From assembly GCA_003566395.1 (NCBI GenBank), contig PXDL01000199.1, positions 1 through 14,493 of the forward strand: a stretch of 14,493 bases of DNA. Direction: 5' to 3'. Source of the stretch: Balneolia bacterium (GTDB lineage: Bacteria > Bacteroidota > Rhodothermia > Balneolales > Cyclonatronaceae). Below the pieces are notes generated by a model that was given only the letters and a program-made list of their open reading frames with translations, did not search any database and had not been told where the DNA came from. Below, piece by piece: positions 1-5,887 of this stretch (its first letter is position 1; every line of letters begins with the position of its first letter). A program made the translations under genes and the position numbers.

Positions 1-69
1 AAAAAAACCGATGATCAGCCAGATCAGATCCATTTCAGCAGAGGCAATCAGGGCAAGGTGAGTACTCAT
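1..69 (-). CDS. possible 5' end of a divergent membrane-protein gene (partial)
   Basis: Reading leftwards from an ATG at 69-67, the - strand stays open for 23 codons to the window edge. It encodes a short polar start followed by a hydrophobic run (MDLIWLIIGFF) that looks like the first membrane segment or signal anchor of a protein. The sequence just upstream of the ATG is AT-rich without a Shine-Dalgarno motif, as is common in Bacteroidota. The arrangement would make this gene divergent from the M20/gpgS cluster, with 453 nt between the two starts. Too little is visible to name a family, and a chance open frame of this length is quite possible. Confidence 0.3.
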   Translation of the reverse strand, partial: MSTHLALIASAEMDLIWLIIGFF

Positions 70-522
70 AAAAAATAAAGCGAAGCGTTTGAGCTTTAAT
101 GACGGGATTAAGACAGGGGAATATCGGTAAAAAAATGTGGATTGTGAATCAGGGTGCCTAAAAGCGCCGTCATCAATCTTACAGGCATAACAAAAGCCGG
201 TCATGAGACGGGAGGTAATATTCAGATAACCTTCGGGTTCATAAATTAGGCACATGCAGACGAATGCTTAAGAAAATCAAAAAAAGCGAAGGAATGGAAG
301 CAGATAAGGTAATGTTGTATATGCGATATGCTTTATTTATGTTAGGAAGATGAAGAAAATTCCAAAATAAATAGGCTGATCGGAATTAGATTCTGCATTT
401 TATTAGTCTGCTATGAGAAACAGCTTGCAATTATTATTTCACCGAAATGCCGGACGAAGAAGTGCCTTCAGTCGGCCGCAGGTGGAACCGTTCAATTTGA
501 ATACTAATTTTAATAGAAGGAT
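70..522. other. intergenic region without a recognisable gene
   Basis: This stretch is A+T-rich and has stops in all frames, and I see no credible coding sequence. A 4-bp stem closed by a TTCG tetraloop lies at 228-239 (AACC-TTCG-GGTT); alone it is too small to call a terminator. AGAAGG at 515-520 is very close to the M20 ATG at 523. A TAATTTTA element at 505-512 resembles the Bacteroidota -7 box but sits too near the start codon to be convincing. The region probably holds the promoter for the M20/gpgS/HAD genes, but I cannot place it. Confidence 0.5.
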
Positions 523-1704
523 ATGACACCTTTTGAAAATCCGGTGCTCGATAGCATCATCGAGGAACTGCCGGAACTGACAAAACAGGCGGAGGGGATG
601 CGGGAGATAGTATTAGCCAATCTGGCTATGCTCGGAGAAACGCCTTCACCAACATTTAAAGAAGAACGCAGAATACGGCTGCTACTCGATCGCTTTACCG
701 AACTGGGGCTGAGCAAAACATCCATTGATGAAGCCGGAAACGGTTTGGCTGTGATTGACGGTCAGGGAGGCGAAAAAAATATTATGCTCGTAGCCCATGC
801 CGATACGGTTGTGCCCGAGACCGTAAATCACACCTATACTATTTCGCCCGAAGATGTTACGGGTCCGGGAGTGGCCGATAACAGCCTGGGAATAGCCGTG
901 CTGGCATCCCTTCCCTATATTCTTGAAAAAATTAATTATAAACCGGTTAACAACATCGTTTTAGTGGCGGGAACCAAAAGCCTTGGCCGGGGAAACCTGG
1001 AAGGACTTCGGTTTTTTCTTTCAAACGGAAAGCTGCCTGCATCTTACGGAATCTGCATCGAAGGAATGCGAATAGGACGGCTCAGCCATAAATCCATCGG
1101 TATGCTTCGCGGCGACATAACCTGCCGGATTCCCGAGCAATATGACTGGTCCCGTTTCGGAACGTCGAGTGCAATCCTGACCCTCAACGAGGTCATTAAC
1201 AAAATCAATGATATACGGCTTCCTAAACGCCCCAAAAGCAGCGTGGTGATGGGCTCTATCGAAGGCGGAAATTCCTATAACACCATAACAACCTATGCTC
1301 GTCTGAAATTTGAAATTCGTTCGGAATCGGCAGTTCTAACCAAGGAAATTGCCGATAGGATTGAAGAAATTACCACGGAAGTAACCTCCGGACACAGCGA
1401 AACGGTTGACTTGGATATTTTTGCGCGTCGTGAGCCGGGCGGCATCCCTTTTTCGCATCCGCTGGTGCGTTCCACACGAAGAATTATTGAATCCATCGGC
1501 GTGGAGCCTCGCCTTGCCCCTTCCACATCGGAGCTTGCCGCGTTTATTGATCACAACATTCCGGCCATAACGCTTGGAATTACCGACGGTACCCGCATGG
1601 GCGATGAAAACGAATCAATCCTGATTGAGCCGATGTACAAAGGACTGGCTCAGCTAATCGCAACAATTAAAGCTATAGACGGAGGGTGCTGTGAGCAACA
1701 TTGA
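523..1704 (+). CDS. M20-fold metallopeptidase-like protein with degraded active site
   Basis: The 393-residue protein has the layout of M20 family peptidases/deacylases: a catalytic domain split around a dimerisation domain. Visible landmarks are AHADTV (H92, D94), GPGVADN with the bridging-Asp position D119, a CIE segment (E180) where a metal-binding acid is expected, and a dimerisation-domain signature SIEGGNSYNTI (about 245-255). Several canonical residues are absent. The catalytic Glu-Glu stretch is replaced by GTKSLGRGN (about 150-158), and the C-terminal metal His of the usual aHxxxE motif is replaced in RMGDENESI (about 358-366). The enzyme may therefore be inactive, bind one metal, or do other chemistry, so no substrate can be assigned. 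Its 3' end overlaps gpgS by 14 nt, so the two are expected to be co-translated. The ATG at 523 follows AGAAGG at only 2 nt spacing, so the start is likely but not certain. Confidence 0.8.
   Translation: MTPFENPVLDSIIEELPELTKQAEGMREIVLANLAMLGETPSPTFKEERRIRLLLDRFTELGLSKTSIDEAGNGLAVIDGQGGEKNIMLVAHADTVVPETVNHTYTISPEDVTGPGVADNSLGIAVLASLPYILEKINYKPVNNIVLVAGTKSLGRGNLEGLRFFLSNGKLPASYGICIEGMRIGRLSHKSIGMLRGDITCRIPEQYDWSRFGTSSAILTLNEVINKINDIRLPKRPKSSVVMGSIEGGNSYNTITTYARLKFEIRSESAVLTKEIADRIEEITTEVTSGHSETVDLDIFARREPGGIPFSHPLVRSTRRIIESIGVEPRLAPSTSELAAFIDHNIPAITLGITDGTRMGDENESILIEPMYKGLAQLIATIKAIDGGCCEQH
1681..1685 (+). promoter_or_regulatory. Shine-Dalgarno GGAGG for gpgS, inside the M20 gene
   Basis: GGAGG lies within the last codons of the preceding gene, 5 nt before a GTG codon at 1691. 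It decides the GTG start of gpgS and implies translational coupling across the 14-nt overlap. A clear Shine-Dalgarno sequence stands out here because most other genes in this window lack one. Confidence 0.6.
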
Positions 1705-2671
1705 ACAGTGGATTAAACAGAATACCTACCATCATTCTGATTTCTGGGATCTCAAGAAAATGGTGGAAGATAAAGAGAGGCAGGGACTTACGATTTCACT
1801 TTGTCTCCCTACGCTCAACGAAGAGTCAACCATAGGAAAAGAAGTGGTGCTTTTCCGTTCGGAATTAATGAATCGCTATCCGCTGCTGGATGAGATTGCG
1901 GTAATCGATTCCGGTTCTACCGACAAAACCCTGGAGGTGGCCGAAGCTTTCGGAGCCGATACCTATCTGGCCGACGACATCCTCCCTCATATTGAAAAGA
2001 AAAAGGGAAAAGGTGAAAATCTCTGGAAGTCTATCTATCAGCTAAAGGGCGATATCATCGTATATGTGGATGCCGATATTAAGAACATCCATCCCAGGTT
2101 TGCCTACGGGCTTATCGGTCCGCTTATTTACCGCCCTGAAGTGCAGTATGTGAAAGGTTTTTATGACCGCCCGCTGACCTTATCGAATGTTACGCGGCCT
2201 TCGGGCGGCGGACGGGTTACAGAGATTCTTACGCGTCCGCTGTTTTCGCTCTTCTTTCCTGAACTTACCGCCATTATTCAGCCGCTTTCAGGTGAATACG
2301 CCGTCAGGCGGAAGGTGCTCGAAGAAATTGCCTTCCCGATCGGCTATGGCGTGGAAACGTCTCACCTGCTGGATGTGTACGGAAAGTATGGTTTAGGCGC
2401 ATTTGCTCAATCCGATTTGGATCAGCGTATCCATGATAACAAAAGCACACGCGATCTTGGAAAGATGGCTTTCGGGATACTTCAGACCTTCCTGACACGC
2501 TGCCGGGAAATGGGTATTATCGACACCCACAAAGACTACGAGACTATCTTTCGTCAGTTCCAGGCTGTTAAAAACGAGTATGAAGTGGTGAAGCATGATA
2601 TTGTGGAAGACGAGCGCCCGCCAATGAATACCATACCCGAATACCGGGAAAAATACGGCCTCGACAATTAA
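1691..2671 (+). CDS. gpgS: glucosyl-3-phosphoglycerate synthase (GT81-type)
   Basis: This 326-residue GT-A glycosyltransferase should transfer glucose from an NDP-glucose to 3-phosphoglycerate, the first step to glucosylglycerate, a compatible solute and, in mycobacteria, a precursor of methylglucose lipopolysaccharides. Family landmarks are all in order: LPTLNEESTIG (about 39-49), DSGSTDKT (about 73-80), the metal-binding DAD (127-129), YVKGFYDRPL (about 153-162), GGGRVTEILTRPL (about 172-184), QPLSGEYAVRR (about 197-207), GYGVE (about 218-222), and DLDQRIHDN (about 242-250) with the conserved His at 248. The length is near the family norm. Translation starts at GTG 1691, supported by GGAGG at 1681 and by overlap with the M20 gene. 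The HAD hydrolase begins 65 nt downstream and may dephosphorylate the product. The family call is strong; the sugar-nucleotide donor and final product are inferred. Confidence 0.9.
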   Translation: MSNIEQWIKQNTYHHSDFWDLKKMVEDKERQGLTISLCLPTLNEESTIGKEVVLFRSELMNRYPLLDEIAVIDSGSTDKTLEVAEAFGADTYLADDILPHIEKKKGKGENLWKSIYQLKGDIIVYVDADIKNIHPRFAYGLIGPLIYRPEVQYVKGFYDRPLTLSNVTRPSGGGRVTEILTRPLFSLFFPELTAIIQPLSGEYAVRRKVLEEIAFPIGYGVETSHLLDVYGKYGLGAFAQSDLDQRIHDNKSTRDLGKMAFGILQTFLTRCREMGIIDTHKDYETIFRQFQAVKNEYEVVKHDIVEDERPPMNTIPEYREKYGLDN

Positions 2672-2736
2672 TCAGGGCGATGCCGGAGCGGTTCGTCCGC
2701 AACACCCCGTAACGACCTGTCACAAAAAGAAACGAT

Positions 2737-3663
2737 ATGTCAACCGCCTACTCTCAGAAACAAAAATTACTGAAGCGAATAAAAGCTCTGTCATCTCCGA
2801 TGGAGCCGCTTGAAACCAATGTGGCTCCAGTACTTAAATTGCAGGAGAACATCCGGGCCGTGGTTTTTGATTTCTACGGAACCATGTTTATGTCCGGTAC
2901 CGGAGATACGGTTATCGACGATCCGAAAGGAGATGAAGCCGCTGCTTTTGAAGAAGCCTTTAAAACCGTTTTCCCCGATCTCAGGCAACAACCAGATGCC
3001 GAAGAAGGAGTAACCGCGTATAAAGAGGCCATCCATATACATAAAGAAGCCGACCGTAAAAACGGCATCGATTACCCCGAGGTGCAGATTACAGAAGTGT
3101 GGGAAGATGTACTTGGTTCTCTCCGCAAAAAAGGAGTTAAAGGGCTTCCCGAAAATCCGGATCAGGAGCTTCTTGAGACGCTCACCGTAGAATTTGAAAT
3201 GCGAAACAACCCTACCTGGCCCCTTCAGGACCTGGATGCCACATTGGCGGCACTTAAGGCAAGCGGTATGCTTCTGGGTATCCTTTCCAACTCCCAGTTT
3301 TATACGCCGCTGATCTATGAAGCCCATATGGGATCCGAACCCGACCAAACCTACTTCGACGTCAACTTGTGTATCTGGAGTTTTGAAGAGCGCCGGTGCA
3401 AGCCTTCCCTTCCATTCCACGGCAGGTTGAAACAGGCGCTGGAAGCCCACCACAGCCTCGCTCCCGAAGAAGTCTTGTATGTGGGAAATGACATGCTCAA
3501 GGATATCTGGCCGGCGGCGCATTTCGGATTTCGAACCGCCCTTTTCGCCGGTGATGAGCGTTCCCTGAAATGGAGGCGCGATGATGACCGAACCGCTGAC
3601 CTTAAACCCGATCTGGTGATATCCCGCCTGTATCAACTCGTGGATTGTGTGGGTATTTCCTGA
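2737..3663 (+). CDS. HAD-superfamily hydrolase with DFYGT motif
   Basis: This 308-residue soluble protein shows the four HAD motifs. Motif I is VVFDFYGT with nucleophile D45, motif II is ILSNS with S184, motif III is CKPS with K222, and motif IV is YVGNDMLKD with D252 and D256. A long helical cap (about 60-170) lies between motifs I and II. The second motif-I acid of typical phosphatases is Tyr47, the arrangement seen in L-2-haloacid dehalogenases (DxYGT), so a phosphatase role is not guaranteed. The position 65 nt after gpgS suggests it could act as the glucosyl-3-phosphoglycerate phosphatase, since HAD-type enzymes fill that step in some organisms. That link is inference from context. An N-terminal extension of about 35 residues before the fold is unusual, and no signal peptide is evident. 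Confidence 0.8.
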   Translation: MSTAYSQKQKLLKRIKALSSPMEPLETNVAPVLKLQENIRAVVFDFYGTMFMSGTGDTVIDDPKGDEAAAFEEAFKTVFPDLRQQPDAEEGVTAYKEAIHIHKEADRKNGIDYPEVQITEVWEDVLGSLRKKGVKGLPENPDQELLETLTVEFEMRNNPTWPLQDLDATLAALKASGMLLGILSNSQFYTPLIYEAHMGSEPDQTYFDVNLCIWSFEERRCKPSLPFHGRLKQALEAHHSLAPEEVLYVGNDMLKDIWPAAHFGFRTALFAGDERSLKWRRDDDRTADLKPDLVISRLYQLVDCVGIS

Positions 3664-3957
3664 TTTGATTTAGCTTCTTTTTTTCTATGTGGACTCTTTT
3701 TCTACTACTACTTTTTCTGCTGTTTGATTAAGCAGTGAACGCCTTTTGTAACCACAATACAGCCTGAGACACTTAGTTGTAAATATCTATTTGTTAGCAG
3801 TGAAGGCAGGGGCAGGCTATAGGATTTGATGCTTGAATATTCGTAATTTAAACTGTCTTTTTTTCCATTACAGGCCTTGTTAAACCCTAAGAAGGGGAAT
3901 AAAGCAATTTATCAAGGCTCAATCCTTCAAAAACAATCAGCAAAAAGGTTGGTGGCA
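3664..3957. other. intergenic region, T-rich tracts, no gene seen
   Basis: T-rich runs at about 3677-3685 and 3697-3716 directly follow the HAD gene and may help end its transcript. A small inverted repeat CTGCT/AGCAG (3717-3721 and 3730-3734) follows. I see no coding sequence. A frame open back to a TTG at 3877 joins the next gene but is better read as untranslated. The 9-mers TTAGTTGTA (3773-3781) and GTTAGCAGT (3793-3801) both recur upstream of the paralogous gene at 5490. Confidence 0.4.
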
Positions 3958-4371
3958 ATGTACGAGTGGATTTCGACCTGGATTCAGTGGGCGTTTACCG
4001 CCGGTGATCCTTATGGCGTAAATACCGTTCTTTTTGGGATAATTTATCTGGGAACAGTACCTCCCTATTGGTTTGGTCTGGCCTGGATGGGCCGGAATCT
4101 GAAAAAAGGAGTGTCCGCGTATGCACCGGCTTTTACCGTAGGCCTTAGCTCAATTGCTCCTTATTTATATATAGTTTTGGCCGGAAACGGTATTCCGGTA
4201 CATTTTTGGGCTGTATTGATCATAACGGGTACCATTTTTACCATTCCTTTTCTCATAAAAATAGCCCGGCGCTGTTGCTGTTCATCAAAAAACATTCATT
4301 CAAGGGCTGAGATTATCCCATCTGCTGCAATGGAACACCCTGTATTACCCGAGAATTTTCAGTACAAATAA
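3958..4371 (+). CDS. small three-helix membrane protein, paralogue of the gene at 5490
   Basis: I do not recognise the family. The 137-residue protein has three predicted membrane segments (about 22-44, 54-75 and 81-101) after a short amphipathic start. Its signature is GDPYGVNTVLFGIIYLGTVP (16-35) followed by W-x-G-R-N-L-K-K at the end of helix 1. The second copy in the window has GEPYGVN, GGIYLGAVP and RNIKKGK at the same places, so the two are clearly homologous. After helix 3 comes RRCCCSSK with three consecutive cysteines (106-108), absent from the paralogue, which could bind metal, carry thiols or be acylated. The ATG at 3958 is chosen because the homology begins there; GGTTGGTGG lies just upstream. 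An in-frame TTG at 3877 would add 27 polar residues with no counterpart in the paralogue. Confidence 0.75.
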   Translation: MYEWISTWIQWAFTAGDPYGVNTVLFGIIYLGTVPPYWFGLAWMGRNLKKGVSAYAPAFTVGLSSIAPYLYIVLAGNGIPVHFWAVLIITGTIFTIPFLIKIARRCCCSSKNIHSRAEIIPSAAMEHPVLPENFQYK

Positions 4372-4373
4372 AT

Positions 4374-4397
4374 ACCTGTAAAATGCAGGTTTAAATT
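4374..4397 (+). terminator. candidate weak intrinsic terminator
   Basis: ACCTG (4374-4378) and CAGGT (4386-4390) form a 5-bp stem with a 7-nt loop, followed by TTTAAATT, only 2 nt after the stop codon of the small membrane protein gene. The stem is short and the T tract is interrupted, so termination would be partial. Confidence 0.35.
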
Positions 4398-4481
4398 GAC
4401 AAATCGGGTGGTAGTTAGTAGGTTTTAGAAAAGCTGAATGCAGAGCTGAAGACTGATTCGTAATCCGCCGTGTCTTATCAG

Positions 4482-4514
4482 TTGAATAAATGGAATGATA
4501 CGGGGCTAACTTTG
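4482..4514 (+). promoter_or_regulatory. candidate Bacteroidota-type promoter of the Crp/Fnr gene
   Basis: TAACTTTG at 4507-4514 matches the Bacteroidota -7 consensus TAnnTTTG exactly. A TTG at 4482-4484 lies 22 nt upstream, slightly longer than the usual spacing to the -33 element. Transcription would start near 4521, leaving a leader of roughly 13 nt before ATG 4534. An alternative with a poorer -7 box is TTGACA at 4396-4401 plus TAGGTTTT at 4419-4426. Confidence 0.4.
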
Positions 4515-4533
4515 AAGTAACCTGGACACACTA

Positions 4534-5250
4534 ATGATGAATTCGGGCGTAAATGATAGCACACAGACCGTAAAGTTATGGTATCTGAAGGAATATGATT
4601 TTTTTGGTGAGCTTAAAGGAGAGGCGCGCGATTATGTAAAGGCTCACACTTCTATGCAGCACTATAAAGCCAAGGATTATATCTATCTGACCGGTGCGGG
4701 ATACAACGTGTATCTGTTGAAACAGGGTGAGGTGAAGATTTCCAGGGTTCGGGATAACGGGGAGGAAATCATTCAGGATATTCTCAGGCCGGGTGAAATT
4801 TTCGGCTGTCTTCCAATGCTTGATCAGGATGCGGGCCGGGACCGCGAGTTTGCACAGGCTGCCAGCCAGACCATCGTTTGTAGCATCGATCGCAGAAACT
4901 TTGAGCTATTCATGGACAAATACCCCCGGTTTAATCAGAAGTTGACCAAATGGTATGGCTTACGGATGCGCAGATTTGAAGAGCGCCTCAACGACATCAT
5001 CTTTAAAGATGTGAAAAAACGCATGGCCGGTTTTTTGTATCGTTATGCACGTGAGTTCGGAAAAGTGAAAGAGGGTACGTATGAAATAAAACCCCTGCTT
5101 ACCCATGAAGAAATCGGCCTGCTTATCGGGGCCGCCCGCCAAACCGTTACAACCACACTTAACGAGCTTCGCGAGGCAGGATTTGTAGAACCCGGTCGGA
5201 AATGCTGGAAAGTACAGCGCATCGAAGAGCTTCGAAAAATGGCGGCCTAA
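4534..5250 (+). CDS. Crp/Fnr-family transcriptional regulator
   Basis: The 238-residue protein has an N-terminal cyclic-nucleotide-binding-type beta-barrel (about 20-125, with YLLKQGEVKISRV and RPGEIFG), a long dimerisation helix (about 130-165) and a C-terminal winged HTH (about 185-235). The HTH has LTHEEIGLLIGAARQTVTTTL followed by EAGFVE. The canonical cAMP contact pattern Arg-Ser/Thr after the GE loop is not evident (REFAQAA instead). There are no N-terminal Cys for an FNR-type iron-sulphur cluster; Cys occurs only at 92, 116 and 224. In the recognition helix, the Arg-Glu...Arg pattern of E. coli CRP becomes R202-Q203...Thr, so the target sequence is probably not TGTGA-like. It sits between the two paralogous membrane-protein genes and may control them and the oxidoreductase. 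The start is ATG 4534; 4537 is equally possible. Confidence 0.88.
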   Translation: MMNSGVNDSTQTVKLWYLKEYDFFGELKGEARDYVKAHTSMQHYKAKDYIYLTGAGYNVYLLKQGEVKISRVRDNGEEIIQDILRPGEIFGCLPMLDQDAGRDREFAQAASQTIVCSIDRRNFELFMDKYPRFNQKLTKWYGLRMRRFEERLNDIIFKDVKKRMAGFLYRYAREFGKVKEGTYEIKPLLTHEEIGLLIGAARQTVTTTLNELREAGFVEPGRKCWKVQRIEELRKMAA

Positions 5251-5489
5251 CATCTTATGATGAATTGAGATAACAGCCGACTGTGTCGCATGACTGACAA
5301 AACTAACCCGCTGCTACCCGTTAGTTGTATGAAAATTGCTTGAAGCCGGACAGGCTCGGCACGAGTTGGCCATTCCGATGGTTCAATATTGTGATACAGC
5401 TCTGAAAACGGTCAGGCTGCCGGGCCGGGGTTAGCAGTTTAATCCCAAAGAACGGTTTGCAAGCCTTCTATTAACCAATACGAAAAACT
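5251..5489. other. intergenic region upstream of the second membrane-protein gene
   Basis: This 239-nt gap holds no gene. It contains the 7-bp inverted repeat at 5301-5326 listed separately, a small AGCC/GGCT stem near 5345, and a GC-rich patch around 5420-5435. No clean TAnnTTTG promoter box is visible. Confidence 0.4.
5301..5326. promoter_or_regulatory. 7-bp inverted repeat, possible operator or hairpin
   Basis: AACTAAC (5301-5307) and GTTAGTT (5320-5326) are perfect inverted repeats separated by 12 nt. The site lies about 165 nt upstream of the second membrane-protein gene and 50 nt after the Crp/Fnr stop. It could be a dimer binding site or a transcript hairpin. There is no T tract after it, which argues against a terminator. 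Confidence 0.3.
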
Positions 5490-5882
5490 ATGGAAATGAG
5501 CTGGGATGCTTTTGTTGAATGGTTCATGTCACTTGGCGAACCCTACGGTGTAAATCCCTTTATATTCGGCGGTATATATCTGGGTGCAGTTCCCTTCTTT
5601 TGGGTTGCCATTGCCTGGCTGGTGCGGAATATCAAAAAAGGAAAGTCGGTGGCGGGACCGGTATTGATGGCCTGTGGATGCGCCATTTCCGCGTACGTGT
5701 ATCTGATCATTGTAGGTGAAAATGTTCCGGTGTGGGTATATGTATTTATCGTAGCGATTATAGGCTATGCCATATACGCCACCTTGAAAAAAGTGAAACA
5801 GAAAATGAAGGAAGCTGAAACAGAAACCGACGCAATACCTGTTCAGCCTGAACCTAAAACATCTGATAAACAAGGGGGATAA
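5490..5882 (+). CDS. small three-helix membrane protein, paralogue of the gene at 3958
   Basis: I do not recognise the family. The 130-residue protein has three predicted membrane segments (about 22-44, 54-75 and 79-99). It then has a basic and acidic hydrophilic tail (about 100-130, rich in Lys, Glu, Pro) likely to be cytosolic if basic RNIKKGK marks the inside. Shared with its paralogue are GEPYGVNPFIFGGIYLGAVP (16-35), RN-x-KKGK after helix 1, an aromatic YVYLIIVGENVPV stretch and a final W/Y-rich helix. Unlike the other copy it lacks the CCC motif; Cys62 and Cys64 lie within helix 2 (ACGCA). The stop codon is 5 nt before the disulfide oxidoreductase gene, which strongly suggests one transcript and a shared function, for example as membrane anchor or electron-transfer partner. 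That function is inference. Confidence 0.78.
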   Translation: MEMSWDAFVEWFMSLGEPYGVNPFIFGGIYLGAVPFFWVAIAWLVRNIKKGKSVAGPVLMACGCAISAYVYLIIVGENVPVWVYVFIVAIIGYAIYATLKKVKQKMKEAETETDAIPVQPEPKTSDKQGG

Positions 5883-5887
5883 ACAGC

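Noticed and set aside
294..353. 19-codon ORF with GAAGGA just before its ATG
   Set aside because: It is too short, has no homology I recognise, and no other support in an A+T-rich gap.
2791..3636. 281-codon open frame on the - strand
   Set aside because: It lies wholly antisense to the HAD gene, whose four motifs are clear. The antisense protein has no recognisable motif.
3877..3957. N-terminal extension of the first small membrane protein from TTG
   Set aside because: The added 27 residues have no counterpart in the paralogue, whose homology begins at ATG 3958.
4534..5250. FNR-type oxygen sensor with iron-sulphur cluster
   Set aside because: There is no N-terminal cysteine cluster; the three Cys are scattered and late.
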